Part shown: positions 48,511 to 57,358 of the stretch, one piece after another
Numbering within the stretch: the stretch's first letter is position 1
How the letters are laid out: every line of letters starts with the position of its first letter
NCBI GenBank assembly: GCA_028688275.1
Contig: JAQTYN010000004.1
Location: 1-64,000 of the forward strand
Length of the DNA: 64,000 nucleotides
Origin: Gallionella sp.
Lineage (GTDB): Bacteria > Pseudomonadota > Gammaproteobacteria > Burkholderiales > Gallionellaceae
Direction of reading: 5' to 3'
The notes under the pieces: generated by a model
What the model saw: the letters and a program-made list of their open reading frames with translations, nothing else
Told to the model about the DNA's origin: nothing
Databases searched by the model: none
Translations under genes and position numbers: made by a program

Positions 48511-51483
48511 TCACTCCCCCAATTTAACGATGCGTTTCCGTTCCAAAAATGCTTGGAATGCTGGATTGCTTGCATAAGGACCGATTCCTTGGGCAAGTTG
48601 TTCTTTATATCCAGCAAGTTTCTCAGCGGGAGACATCGCCGCCTCGTCCAGCGTTTCCAAATAGCGTTTCGCTGCACCTTTCATTGTTTCGTAGCGTAAA
48701 CTAACTTGAGGATTTGGAATACCCATAATTCCTTGTGCAATCTGCTCAACCGATATATTGGCTAATTCAGCCGTAGGTTGTCCGTCCAGCATAATTAACT
48801 CCTCGCCAGAACGCAGCGACTGAATCAAAAAAGGCGAATGCGTGGTGCAAATAAACTGTACTTTCGGAAATGTCTTCCGCAGGTTTTCAATAATGCCGCG
48901 TTGCCATTTGGGGTGTAGATGCAAATCCAGTTCGTCGATCAGCACAATGCCTGACGTTTCCGCGCAGACTTTTTCGCCCAAGTGGGGATTCATAATAACG
49001 GCGCGGCGGGTTAAGTCGCAGAACAGCCCGATGATGGTACGCTGTCCGTCGCTGAGATGTTCAAGTGGAATCGTCTTGCCATCGTCAAAATCCAACACGA
49101 TGCCGCTCCGATCAAAGTCATACCGAATGGCGGTGCAATTCTCAATCGCGGCTTTGACCGCAACTTGAAAAAGCTGAATTTTAGACTTGGCTCGCTCTGA
49201 ACCTTTTGCCGCCATGTCTTCTTTAAACACCCAAGTTGCCACCTCGATTAAATCCGCGCCCGTATGAAAACAATCTATATAGGGATCAAAACGTGAATAA
49301 CGCTTGGTTGCCGCTGCTTCAGGATCGAATTTTTTAGTCGTTTTCCACAAGCGGTCACATTCATAGAACGCAATCAGCGGTAAATCAAACGATTGCCCTT
49401 GTTCGATATAGTGCAGCACATCCGTCCCTAATCGCGCAAAGTCAATGTTTTGTTTGATGCCACTGTCATACACAATCTGACCTTTGGCAAAGGTATGCTC
49501 ACCCGTGTCTTGGCGTGTACGCGTCCAACTTGCTGTGGCGTTTTCGGCTTGTTGTTGATAATCAACAATTTTGGTCGTGCCTTGTACCCCAATTTGAGTA
49601 AAGCGACTTTTGGTAAACCGCCCTGCTTCTTGCACCTCCCGAATTTCATCGTCTTCAATCGGGCGTAAATTTTGGTCGTCTTTGATATAGGCGTGCGCCC
49701 AACCGCCCAACGCGACCGCCAAGGCACGCAGCAAAGTGGTTTTGCCTTTGCCGTTTTCGCCCACCACCAAGTTAAATTCAGGGTGAAAGTGAAAGGTCGA
49801 TGCTTCAAAACATTTGAAATTGGTGACTTTAAGCTGTTCGATTTTTAGCACCGCAATTCGTCGAGAACCATTTGAATGATCTCTAACCAGTTGGGTTGTG
49901 CGATGATCTTTGCCTAAGGTCTTCTCAAGAATGGTCAAACTGCGCTGAAATAAAGGCGCGGCGGCGGCATAGTTGCCTTGGGCTTGATAAAGCACGGCTA
50001 AATTATTCAAACTCGAGGCAAAATCGGGATGCTCTTTCCCTAAGGTTTTTTCCCGAATCTCTAAGCTACGTTGGTACAAAGGTTCAGCCGCCGCGTAGTT
50101 GCCTTGGGTTTGATAAAGCCCTGCCAAATTATTCAAATTCATGGCAACATCTGGATGCTCTTTGCCGAAGGTTTTTTCCAGAATCACCAAACCACGTTGA
50201 TACAAAGGTTCAGCCGCCGCGTAGTTACCTTGGGTTTGATAGAGTGCGGCTAAATTATTCAAACTCGTGGCAACATCGGGATGTTCTTTTCCCAATGTTT
50301 TTTCCCGAATCACCAAGCTACGTTGATACAAAGGTTCAGCGGCTGCGTAATTGCCTTGGTTTTGATAAATCCCCGCCAAGTTATTCAAGCTTTGAGCAAC
50401 ATCAGGATGCTCTTCTCCCAAGGTCTTTTCGCGAATGGTTAAGCTGCGTTGGAGCAAAGGTTCAGCGGCTACAAAATTCCCTTGGGTTTGGTATAGCACG
50501 GCTAAATTATTCAAGTTACTGGCAACATTGGGATGGTCATTTCCCAAAATTTTCTCGAACATCACCAAGCTACGTTGCAACAAAGGTTCAGCCGCAGCAT
50601 AGTTACCTTGATCTTGATAAAGCAGAGCTAAATTATTCAAACTTTGAGCAACATCGGGATGGTCATTCCCCAAGGTTTTTTCGCGTATGATTAAGCTGCG
50701 TTGATACAAAGGCTCGGCTTTGGTGTAGTTGCCTTGTGCTTTATAAAGCACAGCTAAGTTATTCAAGCTTTGAGCAACATATGGATGGTCTTTGCCCCAG
50801 ACAGCTTCCCGAATACTTAAGCTGCGTTGGTATAAAGGTTCGGCTTTGGTGTAGTTGCCTTGTGCTTTATAAAGCGCGCCTAAATTATTCAGACTTTGGG
50901 CAACATCGGGATGGTCTTTGCCCAAAGTGCTTTCCCAAATCGCCAAACTACGTTGATACAAAGGCTCAGCAGCAGCATAGTTACCTTGGGCTTTATAAAG
51001 CGCGGCTAAGTTATTCAAACTTTGAGCAACATCGGGATGGTCTTTGCCCAAAGTGCTTTCCCGAATCGCCAAACTACGTTGATACAAAGATTCAGCCTCT
51101 GCGTAGTTACCTTGCTCAAAATGACGCATCCCTAACTGATTTAAGTATTGCGCCAAATCAGGATGATCTGCCCCTAAGGTCTGCTCCATCATGGTCAAAC
51201 GCGCTTGTATTTCGGCTTCGCCCTGTTGCGCGAGGGAAAGTGCTTGATTGACGATGTTTTTTGATTCACTGGCGGACAACAACCGTTGCAGGGCGCGTTC
51301 CATCACCGCTTTTGCGGCAATGGCATCTTTTTCTTTGGCTTGTTTGAGAAGTTGTTCGGCGCGGATAAATTCGGCTTGGGCAAAAGCGGTGTGGGCTTGT
51401 TCCAGCAGTGCAATAGCTTCAGGGTCTTCGGGTTTGAACTGAGCAAGATTTCGGTGAAAATTACTTTGTGCTTCGGGTGTCAT
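48511..51483 (-). CDS. TPR-PtuA fusion: kinesin-light-chain TPRs plus Septu-like ABC ATPase
   Basis: 990 residues. An N-terminal helical region (1-106) is followed by ten tandem 42-residue TPRs (about 107-526), each starting HPDVAQSLNNLAALY and containing QGNYAAAEPLYQRSL. A PtuA-like ATPase follows (about 543-990): Walker A GENGKGKTT (575-583), signature LSDGQR (810-815), Walker B IVLIDELD (846-853), and the switch His in CTTHSPF (about 882). In Septu, PtuA assembles with PtuB (HNH) to degrade nucleic acid. TPR fusion to PtuA is unusual; TPRs commonly serve as sensors or scaffolds. Cytoplasmic. Family assignment by motif; immune function inferred. Confidence 0.82.
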   Translation of the reverse strand: MTPEAQSNFHRNLAQFKPEDPEAIALLEQAHTAFAQAEFIRAEQLLKQAKEKDAIAAKAVMERALQRLLSASESKNIVNQALSLAQQGEAEIQARLTMMEQTLGADHPDLAQYLNQLGMRHFEQGNYAEAESLYQRSLAIRESTLGKDHPDVAQSLNNLAALYKAQGNYAAAEPLYQRSLAIWESTLGKDHPDVAQSLNNLGALYKAQGNYTKAEPLYQRSLSIREAVWGKDHPYVAQSLNNLAVLYKAQGNYTKAEPLYQRSLIIREKTLGNDHPDVAQSLNNLALLYQDQGNYAAAEPLLQRSLVMFEKILGNDHPNVASNLNNLAVLYQTQGNFVAAEPLLQRSLTIREKTLGEEHPDVAQSLNNLAGIYQNQGNYAAAEPLYQRSLVIREKTLGKEHPDVATSLNNLAALYQTQGNYAAAEPLYQRGLVILEKTFGKEHPDVAMNLNNLAGLYQTQGNYAAAEPLYQRSLEIREKTLGKEHPDFASSLNNLAVLYQAQGNYAAAAPLFQRSLTILEKTLGKDHRTTQLVRDHSNGSRRIAVLKIEQLKVTNFKCFEASTFHFHPEFNLVVGENGKGKTTLLRALAVALGGWAHAYIKDDQNLRPIEDDEIREVQEAGRFTKSRFTQIGVQGTTKIVDYQQQAENATASWTRTRQDTGEHTFAKGQIVYDSGIKQNIDFARLGTDVLHYIEQGQSFDLPLIAFYECDRLWKTTKKFDPEAAATKRYSRFDPYIDCFHTGADLIEVATWVFKEDMAAKGSERAKSKIQLFQVAVKAAIENCTAIRYDFDRSGIVLDFDDGKTIPLEHLSDGQRTIIGLFCDLTRRAVIMNPHLGEKVCAETSGIVLIDELDLHLHPKWQRGIIENLRKTFPKVQFICTTHSPFLIQSLRSGEELIMLDGQPTAELANISVEQIAQGIMGIPNPQVSLRYETMKGAAKRYLETLDEAAMSPAEKLAGYKEQLAQGIGPYASNPAFQAFLERKRIVKLGE
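49906..51165 (-). repeat. Ten tandem 126-base repeats encoding TPRs
   Basis: Each unit encodes a 42-residue kinesin-light-chain TPR. Units 2-4 and 7-9 are especially similar at the DNA level. It is coding, not a CRISPR array: units are in frame and have no unique spacers. Near-identical units would allow copy number change by recombination. Confidence 0.9.
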
Positions 51484-51530
51484 ACCATTCCTTCCGTTCC
51501 AACATGATGCGGCTGATTACTAAGGAGATG

Positions 51531-51647
51531 CTGATTAAATCCGTTCGCCCTGAGCTTGTCGAAGGGTGAATGGATTTAATTAATTGATTTAATTAAATTT
51601 TCAGTTAATGGTTCGACAGGCTCACCACGAACGGAAAATTTAATCAG
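51531..51647. repeat. REP-like palindrome upstream of the TPR-ATPase
   Basis: CTGATTAAATCCGTTCGCCC with TGTCGAAGG (51531-51565) and an inverted partner, GGTTCGACAGGCTCACCACG and ACGGAAAATTTAATCAG (51610-51647). It lies in the gap ahead of the TPR-ATPase start, so promoter elements may overlap it. Confidence 0.82.
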
Positions 51648-51679
51648 TGTCTCCCTACCTTACCTTTTGTTGCGACAAA

Positions 51680-52051
51680 TTACGCCCTCGAAATCACCAC
51701 CACGCCGACGATAATAATGCCCATGCCGATCAGCTTGCTGGGGGTGATGGCTTCTTCAAATAGGTAATTGGCTGCGACGGCGTTGACGATATAGCCCAAC
51801 GACAGCAAGGGGTAGGCGATGCTGACTTGTACCCGCGATAACGCCAAAATCCACACCACTACGCCGACCACATAGCAGGTGAGCGCGCCGATGATGTGGG
51901 GTTCGGTGGCGAGTTTCCAGCCGATGGGGAGGATGTTTTCGCGGGTGTATTCAAAATAGCCAATCGCATTTGTGCCTGATTTGATGAGCAATTGCGCGGC
52001 GACGTTGAGCATCACGCCTGTGACGATGAGGATAAAACTAATCATACTCAT
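51680..52051 (-). CDS. Small multidrug-resistance-type membrane protein (ArnE/EmrE-like)
   Basis: 123 residues from the ATG at 52051 (MSMISFILIV), whose ATGA overlaps the glycosyltransferase stop. Four membrane segments of the SMR/EamA half-transporter type (VTGVMLNVAAQLLIKSG, VVGVVVWILALSRVQVS, SIAYPLLSLGYIVNA). In the arn operon, ArnE and ArnF flip lipid-linked aminoarabinose. Coupled to the ArnT-like enzyme, it probably flips or translocates an undecaprenyl-linked sugar. An extension to 52174 is a read-through frame and not used. Confidence 0.83.
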   Translation of the reverse strand: MSMISFILIVTGVMLNVAAQLLIKSGTNAIGYFEYTRENILPIGWKLATEPHIIGALTCYVVGVVVWILALSRVQVSIAYPLLSLGYIVNAVAANYLFEEAITPSKLIGMGIIIVGVVVISRA

Positions 52052-53700
52052 GGTTTTTTCACCACGATATGTAGCGTGTCTTGGAAAATGATAGTCATGG
52101 GGATACCTTGTTGTTGTAATTGCGGATAAGCCCAGACGGGCATGATCGCCAGTGCTGCGGGTTGTGTTGCCCACACCTCGCCAAATGCCGCCAAGGTGGG
52201 AACCCAGCGTTGTGGTTCTTGTTTGATGCCGAATGCCATTTCGTCTTGGTATTGCACCAAAATGAAGGTGTGTTTGAGGTAGAACGCCAAGGTTTGTTCG
52301 TAGGTCAGCACTGAATAGAATGGGATGGTGGGCGTGACGTGCGAGCGAATGGCGTGGGCGAGGTGTTTGGCGGAGCGTTCTTGCGCCACGGTTTCATAGC
52401 CTGTTAAGGAGATTTGCGCCATGAGCAAAGCAGACAGCGACAGCACCAGCACCGCCGTGGGTTTGCGTTGCTTGAGCAGCAAAGTGATTGCAACCAATAC
52501 GCCGATCAACAACGCGCCTGCCCCTGTCACCAGCCAAGGTTGATAGTTCGGGTACAAGGATTTTTGCAACACGCTATCCGCGAAGCGATCCACATTCAGC
52601 CCCATCCAGATAAATGCGCCCGCCACAGGCACGATGGGTATCAGTTGCCAAATCAAGGTGTTTTCGCGAATCTCAGTCAGGCGTTTACCCATCAATAATG
52701 CCAGCGCGGGGAACATCGGCAGCAAATACGACGGCAACTTAGAACCCGATACTGAGAAAAACACGTAGATAAACACTGCCCAAATCAGCAAGAAGCGCGT
52801 AGGGTGAAACGGCTTGTCGGACAGGCTGTAATGTTTCGGCACGCGCCAACTGCGCGCCATGCTGTCAAACATCAACAATGTCCACGGCAACGCACCCGCG
52901 ATGAGAATCGGCACAAAGTAGTACCAAGGTTGGTAGCGTCCTAAATCCTTGGTGGTGAAGCGGGTGTAGTGTTCGTAAATAAAGAATCGCTCGAAAAATT
53001 CGGGATTGGCTTTCATCACCAAATAAAACCATGGCGCGGTAATAGCAAAGAAAATCGCCAGCCCTGAAAGCCAGTGCATCCGCTTCAATACGCCCAAGTC
53101 GCGATGGATGGCGGCATAAATCAGCACCGCCGTACCAGGGAGAATAATGCCCATCAAGCCTTTGCTCAGCACCGCCAACGCCATGCCCGCCCATGCTAGC
53201 CACATGCCGTTGCGCTGCGATTGCGGGTCGGTGGCACTTTGCCCGAACAACAACCCGACGATGCCCAGCGTGATAAAGAACGTCACGCCCATATCCAGCG
53301 TATTGGCGTGCGACATCAGCACATACAGCAAGCTACTGCCCAAGAGCAGCGTGGCATACCACGCGGTTTCGCGTCCAAACAGGCGCACGCCCGCAATCCA
53401 CACCAGCACAATGCCCGCGAAACCTGTCAATGCCGTCCATAAACGCGAAGTCCATTGATGTTGACCAAACACGGTGTACGCCGTGGCGGTCGCCCAGTAT
53501 TGCAGCGGCGGCTTTTCGAAATACTTCAGGTCATTTAAGCGCGGGGTGGTCCAATCGCCGCTCACCACCATTTCACGCGGGATTTCGGCATAACGTCCTT
53601 CGTCAGGCTTAATCAGCGTGCGGTATTCTAAATTGCAAAACCAGATAAATAGCACGGCGATGACCAGCCACCAGCCGTGTTTAGGGGCAACATATCCCAT
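52048..53700 (-). CDS. ArnT-like PMT-family lipid glycosyltransferase
   Basis: 550 residues with about 11-12 membrane segments. The extracytoplasmic N-terminal loop DEGRYAEIPREMVVSGDW carries the DE motif of the PMT/ArnT family (GT83), and YFEKPPLQYW follows. Uses undecaprenyl-phosphate-linked sugar donors in the periplasm to glycosylate lipid A or other targets. Its start overlaps the methyltransferase stop by one base (TAATG), and the SMR gene overlaps its stop, so the three form one operon. Confidence 0.88.
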   Translation of the reverse strand: MGYVAPKHGWWLVIAVLFIWFCNLEYRTLIKPDEGRYAEIPREMVVSGDWTTPRLNDLKYFEKPPLQYWATATAYTVFGQHQWTSRLWTALTGFAGIVLVWIAGVRLFGRETAWYATLLLGSSLLYVLMSHANTLDMGVTFFITLGIVGLLFGQSATDPQSQRNGMWLAWAGMALAVLSKGLMGIILPGTAVLIYAAIHRDLGVLKRMHWLSGLAIFFAITAPWFYLVMKANPEFFERFFIYEHYTRFTTKDLGRYQPWYYFVPILIAGALPWTLLMFDSMARSWRVPKHYSLSDKPFHPTRFLLIWAVFIYVFFSVSGSKLPSYLLPMFPALALLMGKRLTEIRENTLIWQLIPIVPVAGAFIWMGLNVDRFADSVLQKSLYPNYQPWLVTGAGALLIGVLVAITLLLKQRKPTAVLVLSLSALLMAQISLTGYETVAQERSAKHLAHAIRSHVTPTIPFYSVLTYEQTLAFYLKHTFILVQYQDEMAFGIKQEPQRWVPTLAAFGEVWATQPAALAIMPVWAYPQLQQQGIPMTIIFQDTLHIVVKKP

Positions 53701-54575
53701 TAGTGAGTTCCTTTTGTAGCAATCAGCAGCAACGAGCCGCCGATAGGGAAAGTGATACCGAGCGACAGTAAGCTGCGTTCCAGCTTCATCACCGCGCTCA
53801 GCAGTTTGTTAGCAAATTTACCGATTTTGAATCCCGCATCCATTTGGTCATCGGCTTGTGCAGATTTTTGCAACCAGCGTGAAGCCAACATCAGTGGCAA
53901 CAATAGTGACACAAATGAGCTGACGTACCCGACTTTGAAGCCCGCTTGTTGGACTTTTTTCACCAATTCGCGGCGGGTGTAGCGACGTTTGTGATGGGCA
54001 TAATCATCCGTCGCACTCCATAACCACTGATGCTGTGGCACGGTCAAGACGATGCCACCACCCGTTTGGCACGCGGCAAAAATTTGGTTTAACGCTGCTT
54101 GGTCGTCCTCGATATGTTCCAGCACATCAAACGCGCCAATCAAATCAAACTCCTCGCGAAAAGGAATATGACAGGCATCCATTTGAAACAAAGTCGCACT
54201 CGGTACGCGACTTTGGGCGAAATGTAGACCTTGGGTAAAAATATCGCTGCCACTGAGTTGCGCATCAGGATAAGTGCGACGGGTGTTTGCCAGCACAAAC
54301 CCCGTGCCACAGCCAATTTCTAAAATATGCCGCGCTTGCGGAAAATGCCGCAACATGCGGTCACGCAACACCTGATTGCGTCCCACAAACCAAAAGTGTC
54401 CCGCCTCTACTGCCGCATAGCGTTTGAAAGTATCAGGATTAAAGCCATCATTTTGTGCCGCCAGATCAGGCGCAAAGGCATTAAAACCTTCGCGTTGCGT
54501 GGGTACGGCACCGCAAGACGGGCAAGTCCAGTGGGGTTCGGTAAAAGGGTGTTGGCAAGCCAGACAAAATTTCAT
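53700..54575 (-). CDS. Class I SAM methyltransferase with N-terminal zinc ribbon
   Basis: About 291 residues from the ATG at 54575 (MKFCLACQHPF). A zinc-ribbon-like CLACQHPFTEPHWTCPSC leads into a Rossmann methyltransferase: EIGCGTGFVLANT (motif I) and AFDVLEHIEDD. A C-terminal membrane-associated stretch (about 225-245, LLLPLMLASRWLQ) is visible. Methyltransferases of this kind act on isoprenoid, lipid or sugar substrates. First gene of the ArnT/SMR cluster. Substrate unknown. Confidence 0.82.
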   Translation of the reverse strand: MKFCLACQHPFTEPHWTCPSCGAVPTQREGFNAFAPDLAAQNDGFNPDTFKRYAAVEAGHFWFVGRNQVLRDRMLRHFPQARHILEIGCGTGFVLANTRRTYPDAQLSGSDIFTQGLHFAQSRVPSATLFQMDACHIPFREEFDLIGAFDVLEHIEDDQAALNQIFAACQTGGGIVLTVPQHQWLWSATDDYAHHKRRYTRRELVKKVQQAGFKVGYVSSFVSLLLPLMLASRWLQKSAQADDQMDAGFKIGKFANKLLSAVMKLERSLLSLGITFPIGGSLLLIATKGTH

Positions 54576-54731
54576 GGTGGATATTGCTGGCAGACATGCC
54601 AAAACATTAAGCGGGCGCGGATTTTAACGTGTCCCACTGATTTCATTCAATGAAAATGCACAAAACTGTCATTTTTGTGATTTAGCAGGTGGCTAGTCTA
54701 TACTTCCACCCCTTTATTTCAGGAGACGAGG

Positions 54732-55124
54732 ATGGTCAACGTTTATGCTTTTCTCGCCATCGGCTGCGGCGCGGCGGTCGGTGCATGGTTGCGTTGGGGC
54801 CTGGGGCTGTGGTTTAACACCTATTTACCGCAACTCCCCCCTGGTACGCTCATCGCCAATTTATTGGGCGGCTATTTGATTGGCGTGGCATTTGCTTTCT
54901 TTATTCAGCATCCCAGCGTCTCACCCGAATGGCGATTGTTGATTATCACAGGATTCTTAGGCGGACTGACCACATTTTCAACCTTCTCCGCTGAAACCGT
55001 GACGTTATTGCTGCGCGGTCAATATGGCTGGGCGGTGGGGATTATTTTGACCCATCTAGGTGGCTCATTGTGCATGACGATTTTGGGCATTCAAACCTTT
55101 AAGTGGATGAATACCACATCATGA
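54732..55124 (+). CDS. crcB: Fluoride ion channel CrcB (Fluc)
   Basis: 130 residues with four membrane segments. Fluc signatures: [29 protein letters not shown] (conserved Asn) and [16 protein letters not shown] (the phenylalanine-box and TTFSTFS region). Dual-topology dimers export fluoride. Ribosome site CAGGAGACGAGG. No clear fluoride riboswitch was found upstream. It is convergent with nothing; petA lies 467 bases downstream. Confidence 0.93.
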   Translation: MVNVYAFLAIGCGAAVGAWLRWGLGLWFNTYLPQLPPGTLIANLLGGYLIGVAFAFFIQHPSVSPEWRLLIITGFLGGLTTFSTFSAETVTLLLRGQYGWAVGIILTHLGGSLCMTILGIQTFKWMNTTS

Positions 55125-55591
55125 GCCTACTCACTTTTTACGTTGGCTAACAACATCATTACGCTGGCATGCCACCATAATGGATGGTGGTTAGAAGCTA
55201 CAAAAATATGCGTATTTCAGGCGGAACCGCCGTCCTTGCCAGTGTGGGTATCACGCGACATTGAAAATTGTATGAAGATATTTATTTTGGCGGGTCGATA
55301 AATCGTCTTTCAAGGTGCAATGTCTCCACCGAATCATAGATTTCATCGAAATTCGTACCCGCGTTTATTTACAGCACTATAAAAGTTTTTCATATCTAGA
55401 CATACACTATCGTGTAGCTCTTTGGTGTCGCTGCCCCCGCCCGTTTGGGTGGGGGTTAGTTGTTTTAAGTGTATGTTTTAATTGTTTTTATAACCCATTC
55501 TTTTGACCCTTTAGAGTCGTTGTGAGTTGTATCATGTCGGCGTAGCATGCCGCGCTGTTAAATGATAAACATGTATGCTAAGGGGTGAAAC
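55125..55591. other. Gap between crcB and petA with a C-rich hairpin
   Basis: 467 bases without a gene. At 55434-55455 CCCCCGCCC pairs with GGGTGGGGG around a GTTT loop, followed by TTAGTTGTTTT, a possible terminator or leader hairpin on the plus strand. A TTGACC at 55503 could be a petA -35, but no matching -10 is convincing. The remainder shows nothing recognisable. Confidence 0.45.
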
Positions 55592-56101
55592 ATGGTGACA
55601 GAGGCTTTAAACGACGGGGATCGTCGTAATTTCTTAATTAAGCTGACTTCGGTGGTCGGGGGGGCGGGGGTCGCGGCAACCTGTGTGCCGTTTGTGGCGA
55701 GTATGAATCCCAGTTCGGATGTGCTGGCTAAGGCCGAGACCGAAGTGGATTTAACCCATATCACACTTGGTGGGATGCACACCGTGGCATGGCAGGGTAA
55801 GCCCGTGTTTATCTTGCACCGTACCCCTGAACAAATAAAAGCCTCTGCTGAGTCGAATGGCGGACTTCAGCCCGAAGCGGATAGCAAGCGCGTCCAAAAA
55901 CCTGAATGGCTGGTGGTCATTGGGGTTTGCACCCACATGGGTTGCGTGCCGAACAAAGAAGGTCCTGGTTGGGAATGTCATTGCCATGGCAGTCAATATG
56001 ACGATAGTGGTCGGGTGATACGCGGTCCTGCCCCGAAGAATCTGGAAGTCCCGCCATATCATTTCGTCGCTGACAATAAAATTGTCATCGGAAAGGCTTA
56101 G
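55592..56101 (+). CDS. petA: Ubiquinol-cytochrome c reductase Rieske iron-sulfur subunit
   Basis: 169 residues. N-terminal twin-arginine-like DRRNFLIKLT and hydrophobic segment (about 17-35) anchor it. The 2Fe-2S site is CTHMGC and CHCHGS (C-x-H-x15-17-C-x2-H type; the second box reads CHCHGS rather than CPCHGS). Part of the bc1 complex, which oxidises ubiquinol. petB and petC follow with 9 base and overlapping spacings. Confidence 0.96.
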   Translation: MVTEALNDGDRRNFLIKLTSVVGGAGVAATCVPFVASMNPSSDVLAKAETEVDLTHITLGGMHTVAWQGKPVFILHRTPEQIKASAESNGGLQPEADSKRVQKPEWLVVIGVCTHMGCVPNKEGPGWECHCHGSQYDDSGRVIRGPAPKNLEVPPYHFVADNKIVIGKA

Positions 56102-56110
56102 GAGACCATC

Positions 56111-57358
56111 ATGCCGCATCGCATTATTAATTGGATTGACCAGCGTTTTCCGCTTACCAGCTTCGTCAAGCATGAACTGACAGGCTATCCCACCCCACGC
56201 AACCTCAGTTATTGGTGGAACTTCGGCTTTTTAGCGGGGTTTGTACTGATGCTGCAAGTGGCGACGGGGATTTTCCTCGCTATGCATTACAAGGCAGACA
56301 TCGCAATGTCGTTTGATTCCATACAACACATCATGCGTGATGTGAATTATGGCTGGCTGTTGCGCTATCTACATTCGACGGGGGCTTCTGCTTTCTTCTT
56401 TGTGATTTTTATCCACATGGCGCGCACTTTGTACTATGGTTCGTATCGTGCACCGCGTGAATTGTTGTGGTGGACAGGGCAGGGACTGTTGCTGTTGTTG
56501 ATGGGCACGGCATTTATGGGGTACTTGTTGCCATGGGGACAGATGTCCTTCTGGGGTGCAACCGTCATTACCAATCTGTTCCGTGCCACGCCTTTTATTG
56601 GCGATCAAGTGGTGATTTGGCTGCGCGGCGATTACACCGTGGGTGATGCCACGCTGACCCGATTCTTTGCCTTGCATTATTTGTTTCCATTCTTGATTAT
56701 CGGCGCGGTCATCGTACATCTGGTGGCTCTGCATACGGTTAAAAGCAGCAACCCCAGCGGGATCAATTTGCAAGACAAGGACAACATCCCTTTCCACCCT
56801 TATTTCACTATCAAAGATTTATATGGTTTAGGGCTGTTCTTGATGTTGTACAGCGTATTTGTGTTCTTTATGCCTGATAGCTTGATTGAACCTGCTAACA
56901 ACATTCCCGCTAATCCGATGGTTACGCCGAACCACATCGTGCCTGAATGGTATTTCCTGCCGTTCTACGCGATTCTGCGTTCGGTGCCCAATATGGTGGG
57001 CGGTGTGGTCGCGATGGGTGTGTCGGTATTGATCTTCGCCTTTATGCCGTATTTAGATCGATCCCGCATCCCAGGTGGCGCACATTACCGTCCGATGTTC
57101 CGTGGTTTATTCTACTTTTTTGCGATAGATATGGGCGTATTAGGCTACATAGGCTACATCCCACCGACTGAACAATCCATTTTGATTGGGCAGGTTGCTA
57201 CCTTCATCTATTTCACCTTGTTTCTGATTTTGCCCTTCCTTTCAAAATTTGAAGAACGATGGTTGATGAAACGCGGATTAACGCCCGAAATTGAGGCACT
57301 GATTGCCAGCGAAGCCAAAGAGATAAGCGAAAAAAGCAAAAAAAGGAGCAAACGATGA
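56111..57358 (+). CDS. petB: Cytochrome b subunit of bc1 complex
   Basis: 415 residues, with about eight to nine membrane helices. Four heme-ligand histidines lie in the helix B and D segments (HSTGASAFFFVIFIHMAR; HYLFPFLIIGAVIVHLVALH). The Qo-site PEWYFLPFYAILRS motif is intact. A Lys/Glu-rich tail (SEKSKKRSKR) ends the protein. Its stop overlaps petC start by four bases. Confidence 0.97.
   Translation: MPHRIINWIDQRFPLTSFVKHELTGYPTPRNLSYWWNFGFLAGFVLMLQVATGIFLAMHYKADIAMSFDSIQHIMRDVNYGWLLRYLHSTGASAFFFVIFIHMARTLYYGSYRAPRELLWWTGQGLLLLLMGTAFMGYLLPWGQMSFWGATVITNLFRATPFIGDQVVIWLRGDYTVGDATLTRFFALHYLFPFLIIGAVIVHLVALHTVKSSNPSGINLQDKDNIPFHPYFTIKDLYGLGLFLMLYSVFVFFMPDSLIEPANNIPANPMVTPNHIVPEWYFLPFYAILRSVPNMVGGVVAMGVSVLIFAFMPYLDRSRIPGGAHYRPMFRGLFYFFAIDMGVLGYIGYIPPTEQSILIGQVATFIYFTLFLILPFLSKFEERWLMKRGLTPEIEALIASEAKEISEKSKKRSKR

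Noticed and set aside
49906-51165. Regular repeat array resembling a CRISPR array
   Set aside because: Units are 126 bases, in frame and code for TPRs; there are no unique spacers and no cas genes.
49896-51251. Long plus-strand frames opposite the TPR region (up to 264 codons)
   Set aside because: They are antisense shadows of the tandem repeats with repetitive, non-natural composition.
54603-54731. Fluoride riboswitch upstream of crcB
   Set aside because: I could not find the conserved GG-GAUGG start and pseudoknot pattern in the 130 bases before crcB.
55503-55535. petA promoter built on TTGACC at 55503
   Set aside because: The best -10 (TATCAT) is about 21 bases away, too far for a normal sigma-70 spacing.
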